DNA from: Actinomycetes bacterium
GTDB taxonomy: Bacteria > Actinomycetota > Acidimicrobiia > Acidimicrobiales > RAAP-2
Length of the DNA stretch: 9,917 nucleotides
Direction: 5' to 3'
Assembly: GCA_021850345.1 (NCBI GenBank)
Contig: JAJZMN010000021.1
Location: 1-9,917 of the forward strand
Under the pieces are notes generated by a model. It worked only from the letters and a program-made list of their open reading frames with translations, did not search any database and was not told where the DNA came from. The position numbers and the translations under genes are program-made. The first letter of the stretch is position 1, and the number at the start of each line of letters is the position of its first letter. Of the stretch, positions 6,473 through 9,917 are shown piece by piece.

Positions 6473-6496
6473 CAGCCCTCTTCTCAGCCCTCTTCG
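6473..6496. repeat. 12-bp tandem duplication across the SDR stop codon
   Basis: CAGCCCTCTTCT (6473-6484) and CAGCCCTCTTCG (6485-6496) are adjacent near-identical copies. On the minus strand this reads Glu-Glu-Gly-stop then Glu-Glu-Gly-Trp, so the duplicated segment spans the dehydrogenase stop codon (6484-6486). Confidence 0.8.
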
Positions 6497-7287
6497 ATGC
6501 TCCGGAGACGTTCGCCGAGAAAGCCCTCGGGGTCGGTCGCGTGCTGGACGACGAGGTCGTGGAGCTCGGGATGGCTCAGAACGAGGAAGCGATCGTGGCG
6601 GATCGCGTCGACGACCATCTCTCCTACCGCCACGGGATCGGCGGGCGTCATGCCCTTGACGGGCGGCCGCATGTGCACACGGTGCCCAGAGAACGTCACC
6701 TGCTCCCGAAGGTTCGTCGCGACCGGGCCCGGACAGACGCACGTGACTCCGACGTGGCGCGGACGCAGGTACAGCACGAGCGCCTCGGACAGCGCGACCA
6801 CCGCCGCCTTGCTCACCGAATAGGGCATGCGCTCGTACTCGTATGCGAACAGGCCGGCGGCCGACGCCGTGTTCACTATGTGGCCACTCCCCTGCTCGAG
6901 AAGTACGGGCACGAACGTCTCGTTGCTCCGTACCATCGACAGCAGGTTCGTGTTCAAGACCCGCTCCCATTCGTGGAACGGGATCTCGTCGGGCTGGCCG
7001 GCTGCCACCACCCCGACGTTGTTCATGACCACGTCGATCCTTCCGAGCCGCCGAAGGACCATGTCGCGGGCCGCTACGAAGGCGCCCGAGTCGTTCACGT
7101 CGATGACCATCCCAAAGCATTCGGTCCCGCGCCACGACGCCTCGTCGGCGACGGCCATCGCACGCTCCCGGTCGATGTCGGCGACGGCGACGTGTGCGCC
7201 GGCCGCCGCGAGGGCGAGGGCCGTCCCGCGGCCGATGCCGCTCCCACCACCGGTCACCAGGGCGACCTTGCCATCGAGGAGCTCCAT
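6484..7287 (-). CDS. short-chain dehydrogenase/reductase (SDR)
   Basis: Cytoplasmic NAD(P)-dependent oxidoreductase of 267 residues, the classical SDR length, interconverting an alcohol and a ketone on an unknown substrate. Rossmann motif TGGGSGIG at 12-19, acidic residue D38 in VADID (suggesting preference for NAD), D64 after the third strand, NNVG at 89-92, structural Asn in LNTNLL (112-116), catalytic Ser in TASAAG (S142), YSVSK with Tyr156 and Lys160, and PGPV at 186-189. All catalytic residues are present. It lies 39 bp after the methyltransferase gene on the same strand, so the two are probably one transcript; GGGG about nine bases before the ATG serves as a weak ribosome binding site. 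It converges on the TetR remnant. The region after PGPV (TFSGHRVHMRPPVKGMTPADPVAVGEMV) resembles steroid- or acyl-type actinobacterial SDRs, but the substrate is not determined. Confidence 0.95.
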   Translation of the reverse strand: MELLDGKVALVTGGGSGIGRGTALALAAAGAHVAVADIDRERAMAVADEASWRGTECFGMVIDVNDSGAFVAARDMVLRRLGRIDVVMNNVGVVAAGQPDEIPFHEWERVLNTNLLSMVRSNETFVPVLLEQGSGHIVNTASAAGLFAYEYERMPYSVSKAAVVALSEALVLYLRPRHVGVTCVCPGPVATNLREQVTFSGHRVHMRPPVKGMTPADPVAVGEMVVDAIRHDRFLVLSHPELHDLVVQHATDPEGFLGERLRSIEEG

Positions 7288-7326
7288 CAGCGGGCCCCGT
7301 TCAGTTCTGTGCGCGTCATGGCTGCA

Positions 7327-8088
7327 TCATTCCAGCTCCCCGGGGCCTCGGGGGCCGCCGGGGAGCTGCCGGCGTGCGAGGACCTCGAGGTTCCAGGTGC
7401 ACAGCTCTCGTACGACCGGGACCCGAAGGATCCCGCGGGCCGGGTCGGGCAGGTACCGGGGGCGGGCGTCGACGACCGCCAGGCCCGGTGCCCGTGCGAA
7501 ATAGCGCAGCACGGAGCCGACGTGGAGAGCGAACAGCGACTCACCGAACCGGTTCTTCGGGGGCCGGCCGGCACGCACCATGTAGCGCTGCGCCGCGCGC
7601 TCCCCACCCAAGTAGTGCCAAGGTGACGTCTCGTGCCCGCCCCACGGCCCGTACCAGTTCGTGAACGAGAGCCAGAGGTGCCCGCCGGGGCGCAGTACCC
7701 GAGCCATCTCGTCGAGGACGTCGAAGGGCGCCCTGACGTGCTCGAGCACGTTCGAGCACACCGCCAGATCGAAGGTCCCTGACGCAAACGGAAGTCCCCT
7801 GCCGTCCGCGATCAGCGCGCCCGGCATCGGCGGTCCCCTCCAAGTGAGCTCGCCCCGCTCGGGGTCCACCATGACGCACCGCGCCCCCTTGTCGCGCAGC
7901 GCCTGCGTGAGGTAGCCCGCACCAGCGCCTACGTCGACCGTGCAGGCGCCCTCCAACACCACGTGGTCGGACAGGAGCGCCGTCGCGTCCTGCGAGATCA
8001 GCCGATAGAAGCGGTCGGGGTCGCGTTGCTCGAAGCGAAAGCTCGCGAGCAGCTCCACCGAGCGGCGAAGCGTCCTGCGCCGTCGCAC
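7327..8088 (-). CDS. class I SAM-dependent methyltransferase
   Basis: About 253 residues with a Rossmann-like methyltransferase domain that transfers a methyl group from S-adenosylmethionine to an unknown acceptor. Motif I is VDVGAGAGY (51-59), the acidic residue after strand 2 is D75 (VMVDPE), then ADGRGLPF (94-101), FDLAVCSNVLEHV (106-118) and LRPGGHLWLSF (132-142), the pattern of the Methyltransf_11 group. The segment from about 143 to 215, with many Trp, Tyr and Gly, probably shapes the acceptor pocket. Start: the frame runs up to 8226, but the first residues there are unlike the family. GTG 8088 gives an N-terminus RRSVELLASFRFEQRDPDRFY, typical of these proteins. No clear ribosome binding site is seen. 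The SDR follows 39 bp downstream, so joint modification of a lipid or small molecule is possible. Confidence 0.88.
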   Translation of the reverse strand: MRRRRTLRRSVELLASFRFEQRDPDRFYRLISQDATALLSDHVVLEGACTVDVGAGAGYLTQALRDKGARCVMVDPERGELTWRGPPMPGALIADGRGLPFASGTFDLAVCSNVLEHVRAPFDVLDEMARVLRPGGHLWLSFTNWYGPWGGHETSPWHYLGGERAAQRYMVRAGRPPKNRFGESLFALHVGSVLRYFARAPGLAVVDARPRYLPDPARGILRVPVVRELCTWNLEVLARRQLPGGPRGPGELE

Positions 8089-8173
8089 CCTGGTGCGTGA
8101 ACCGTTGGTGGCCCACCCGGGTCCCCAATGGCCACCTGGCTGTCCAGCCCGACGATTCGCGGGGATCACCCGT

Positions 8174-8636
8174 TCATTCTGGCAAGCGTTCACGAGGGAT
8201 GGAGCATGCACTCCTTCGGTGCACACCCCTCGCCTGGGCTATGGGCTGTTCAGCCCCGCGGTCCCCTTTGCCCGATCGAGCGCGATCGCCCAGGCAGCTG
8301 GCAAACGCAGCAATCCCGTTCGCTTCGTCCAGGATCTCTCGTACGAGATCGGACCGGTCGGTCCCCCACCCTCACGTGGAGGACGCGCACCTCCACGTCG
8401 AGCCCAGACAACGGCCTCACTCTCGTCGCGATCGCCAGCTGCTCGGGATGCGATCCTCCATGGGCCAGCAAGACACGCTTGCGACGCGGTCGGCCGGCGC
8501 CGTTGGGTGGACCATCCAGAGGTGCACCTCGCTGAAGCTCGAGGGACGCGGCCGCCTCTTCGGCCAGCGCGCCGCACTCATCGAGGCGGTGCGAATCACC
8601 GCAGGCCTCGTCGACCGCGAGATGCTTGCGCCCACG
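8174..8636 (-). pseudogene. possible universal-stress-protein (Usp) remnant with a frameshift
   Basis: No intact gene lies between KdpF and the methyltransferase, but one minus-strand frame stays open directly after the KdpF stop and contains RPRRKRVLLAHGGSHPEQ, followed by helix-like sequence and LDVEVRVLHV. That strand-helix-strand pattern resembles the start of a UspA domain (a basic residue, hydrophobic strand, Gly-Ser, helix, then a strand ending in His-Val). The frame then decays and stops at 8250. Skipping one base of a G5 run (8363-8367) moves into a frame reading SDLVREILDEANGIAAF, as expected for the next Usp helix, which stops at 8174. No ATG or GTG start is present in the first frame. 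Usp genes are common beside kdp operons. This is a pattern judgement without alignment; it could be chance. Confidence 0.35.
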
Positions 8637-8726
8637 TCAGAGCTTCTCGGGGCGAAGCATGGCGTAGAACAAGAAGATCATCAGGGCGATGCTGACGATG
8701 AAAGCCGCGATCTCGATGATGCTCAT
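8637..8726 (-). CDS. kdpF: KdpF, small subunit of the Kdp K+ pump (29 aa)
   Basis: A 29-residue single-pass membrane peptide: MSIIEIAAFIVSIALMIFL followed by FYAMLRPEKL. One helix (about 5-24) followed by the Arg-Pro-Glu-Lys-hydrophobic tail is characteristic of KdpF, which packs against KdpA/KdpB and stabilises the complex in the membrane. AGAGG lies 11 bases before the ATG. It follows the 31-residue membrane peptide by 49 bp and sits downstream of kdpC, whereas the standard order is kdpF-kdpA-kdpB-kdpC. No kdpA follows, so kdpA should lie upstream of kdpB outside the window, or elsewhere. Too short for most gene finders. Identification rests on the tail motif and the operon context. Confidence 0.82.
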   Translation of the reverse strand: MSIIEIAAFIVSIALMIFLFYAMLRPEKL

Positions 8727-8775
8727 GTCGCTTCGTACCTCTTTGTCGATGTTGTGGATGTCGGTGGAGCGGGTC

Positions 8776-8871
8776 TCAGAGTCGATCGCACGCGCGGGTG
8801 TAGAGCCAGAAGAGCCCGAACATCACCACGACGGCGGCGATCCCGAGGATCGTCTCCCATGCATATGCCAT
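8776..8871 (-). CDS. 31-residue single-pass membrane peptide of the kdp operon
   Basis: Reads MAYAWETILGIAAVVVMFGL then FWLYTRACDRL: a short polar start, one hydrophobic helix (about 8-24) and a positively charged end, so the C-terminus should be cytoplasmic. Translation is supported by AGGAG eight bases ahead of the ATG, by its place 38 bp after kdpC, and by kdpF following on the same strand. I recall tiny membrane proteins ending in Cys-(Glu/Asp)-Arg-Leu beside kdpF in several bacterial kdp operons, without a settled function; this one fits that description but I cannot verify it here. It is not a second KdpF by its tail, which lacks Pro-Glu-Lys. A role in assembling or regulating the Kdp complex is inference. 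Confidence 0.75.
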   Translation of the reverse strand: MAYAWETILGIAAVVVMFGLFWLYTRACDRL

Positions 8872-8879
8872 CTCGCCTG

Positions 8880-8884
8880 CTCCT
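8880..8884 (-). promoter_or_regulatory. ribosome binding site of the 31-residue peptide
   Basis: AGGAG on the minus strand with an eight-base spacer to ATG 8871. It is the main evidence that this tiny frame is translated. Confidence 0.7.
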
Positions 8885-8909
8885 GTTCACTTACACCAGC
8901 GACCGTTGT

Positions 8910-9491
8910 TCAATGCCTTATCAGCTCGAGCAACCCCAGATTCAGCTCCAAGACGTTCACATGCGGGGCACCGAAGAGCCCGATGAAGCGTCCTGATACG
9001 TGCTTTGCCACGAGGGCTCGCACTTCGGAGACGGGAAGGTGGTTCACCCGGGCGACCCTCGGGACTTGCAGGTAGGCGGCTGCCGGTGAGATGTCGGGGT
9101 CCAATCCGCTGGCCGAGCTCTCCACGAGGTCGGGGGGGACCTGGCTCGCCTTGATTCCCGGGTTCTCCTTCAGCACTTGGGCGAGGTTGGTGCGGATCTC
9201 CTTCAGCAGTGCCGGGTTGGTCGGTCCGTAGTTGCTCGCCGCCGACGAGGCGGCGTTGTACGGGGGGGTGGTGGCGCTCGGCCTTCCCTCGAAGAACCGC
9301 GCCGCGCTGAACTGCTGACCGATCAGCTTGGACCCGATCACGTGACCGTGGCGCGTGATCAAGCTGCCATTGGCGCGCCCGGGCATGAGGCCCTCGCCGA
9401 TGCCCACCATGAGCAGGTTGTAACCGAGGCCGAGGACGACGACGAAGAGCAGCACCATTCGGACGGCGCTCCAGATCACCTTGAGGCGCAT
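8910..9491 (-). CDS. kdpC: KdpC, K+-transporting ATPase subunit C
   Basis: 193 residues, matching the family (about 190). KdpC is the single-pass membrane subunit of the KdpFABC high-affinity K+ pump, with a large periplasmic domain that assists the KdpA/KdpB core. N-terminal helix VRMVLLFVVVLGLGYNLLMVG at about 10-30, then the diagnostic GSKLIGQQFSAARFFEGRPSA (53-73), YNAASSAASNYGPTNPALL, DLVESSASGLDPDISPAAA and the closing VNVLELNLGLLELI. All expected blocks are intact. AAAGGAG six bases before the ATG fixes the start. It follows kdpB by 65 bp and precedes two tiny membrane genes, so kdpB, kdpC, the 31-residue peptide and kdpF look like one operon, expected to be induced by K+ limitation. 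Confidence 0.97.
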   Translation of the reverse strand: MRLKVIWSAVRMVLLFVVVLGLGYNLLMVGIGEGLMPGRANGSLITRHGHVIGSKLIGQQFSAARFFEGRPSATTPPYNAASSAASNYGPTNPALLKEIRTNLAQVLKENPGIKASQVPPDLVESSASGLDPDISPAAAYLQVPRVARVNHLPVSEVRALVAKHVSGRFIGLFGAPHVNVLELNLGLLELIRH

Positions 9492-9496
9492 CGCTG

Positions 9497-9503
9497 CTCC
9501 TTT
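9497..9503 (-). promoter_or_regulatory. ribosome binding site of kdpC
   Basis: AAAGGAG on the minus strand with a short spacer (GCAGCG) before ATG 9491; a strong site for a downstream gene in an operon. Confidence 0.75.
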
Positions 9504-9510
9504 CTTGGAC

Positions 9511-9533
9511 GGGCGGGGTTTCCGGGGGCGGGG
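9511..9533 (+). other. G-quadruplex-type motif in the kdpB-kdpC spacer
   Basis: Four G-runs on the plus strand, GGG-C-GGGG, a five-base spacer TTTCC, then GGGGG-C-GGGG, fit the canonical (G3+N1-7)4 pattern. It lies on the template strand of the kdp operon, so the mRNA carries the C-rich complement. It may simply reflect GC-rich spacer composition. Confidence 0.5.
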
Positions 9534-9556
9534 TTGGCGGTGATGGCAGGCACGAT

Positions 9557-9917
9557 TCAGTGCGCGGTCGATACGAGATGGAGGGCGGTCACGGCCATAT
9601 CGATCAACTTGATACCGGCGAAGGGCACGATCAGTCCTCCAAGGCCGTAGATGAGCAGGTTCTTGCGCAGGATTGCCACCGCGGTCGTCGCCCGGTAGCG
9701 CACGCCGCGCAGCGCGAGCGGGATGAGGGCAGGGATGATGAGCGCGTTGAAGATGATCGCCGAGAGGATGGCGGTCTGGGGCGAGGTGAGACGCATGATG
9801 TTGAGCGCCTCGAGACCCGGGTAGGCGACGACGAACATGGCGGGGATGATGGCGAAGTACTTTGCCACGTCGTTCACCACCGAGAAGGTGGTCAGGGCGC
9901 CGCGGGTGATGAGGATC
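9557..9917 (-). CDS. kdpB: KdpB, K+-transporting P-type ATPase subunit B (C-terminal part)
   Basis: The last 119 codons of KdpB, the ATP-hydrolysing subunit of the Kdp pump; the catalytic phosphorylation (DKTGT) and nucleotide-binding domains lie beyond the window edge. The frame is open to base 9917 and begins [20 protein letters not shown]. The Asp (9869-9871) and Lys (9860-9862) in NDVAKYF correspond to the TM5 Asp583/Lys586 pair of E. coli KdpB, which couples ATPase activity to transport; both are conserved. The remaining helices follow: [35 protein letters not shown], then [21 protein letters not shown], ending in the usual place. kdpC follows after 65 bp. The apparent GTG start at 9880 is only an internal valine codon. 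Confidence 0.96.
   Translation of the reverse strand, partial: ILITRGALTTFSVVNDVAKYFAIIPAMFVVAYPGLEALNIMRLTSPQTAILSAIIFNALIIPALIPLALRGVRYRATTAVAILRKNLLIYGLGGLIVPFAGIKLIDMAVTALHLVSTAH

Noticed and set aside
6145..7626. A 493-codon plus-strand open frame opposite the SDR and methyltransferase genes.
   Set aside because: It is antisense to two genes with intact catalytic motifs and its translation is His/Arg/Asp-rich without domains.
8239..8577. A 112-codon minus-strand frame between kdpF and the methyltransferase.
   Set aside because: Arg/Ala/Gly-rich translation without strand-helix pattern; the neighbouring frame with the Usp-like pattern is a better explanation of this DNA.

Overview
The window is a high-GC, gene-dense stretch with strong G/C preference at third codon positions and frequent GTG starts. 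This points to an actinomycete-type bacterium (Actinomycetota); an acidimicrobial lineage is a guess from gene style. There are no rRNAs, tRNAs, CRISPR arrays or insertion sequences. Both ends cut through genes.

Layout. Positions 2-2330 (+): the C-terminal part of an ABC exporter with fused membrane and ATPase domains, a small very basic protein of unknown role, and a MarR-family regulator. Positions 2331-2769: a 440-bp non-coding spacer with three different short tandem repeats, the last just ahead of a very strong ribosome binding site. Positions 2770-4192 (+): a 71-residue hydrophilic protein, then a CaiB/BaiF CoA-transferase. Convergent with it, 4245-5996 (-), is an MFS transporter with a long extracytoplasmic loop before its last helix. 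Divergent from that is a short, probably decayed TetR gene (6116-6409, +). Positions 6484-8088 (-): a class I SAM methyltransferase followed by a short-chain dehydrogenase/reductase, probably one transcript. Positions 8174-8636 (-): a possible frameshifted universal-stress-protein remnant. Positions 8637-9917 (-): the end of a Kdp potassium pump operon, read as kdpB (C-terminus), kdpC, a 31-residue membrane peptide and a 29-residue KdpF.

How the genes fit. The best supported system is the high-affinity K+ uptake ATPase KdpFABC. Its two tiny membrane genes are easy to miss and sit after kdpC rather than before kdpA. The CoA-transferase, MFS transporter, SDR and TetR remnant could belong to uptake and CoA-dependent breakdown of an organic acid, but only by proximity and family. 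Short tandem duplications recur in spacers and across two stop codons (MFS and SDR). This is the main structural oddity. I saw no clear undescribed multi-gene defence or mobile system. The most novel-looking items are the Kdp mini-genes, the 25-bp nested-palindrome duplication upstream of the 71-residue protein, and that protein itself.
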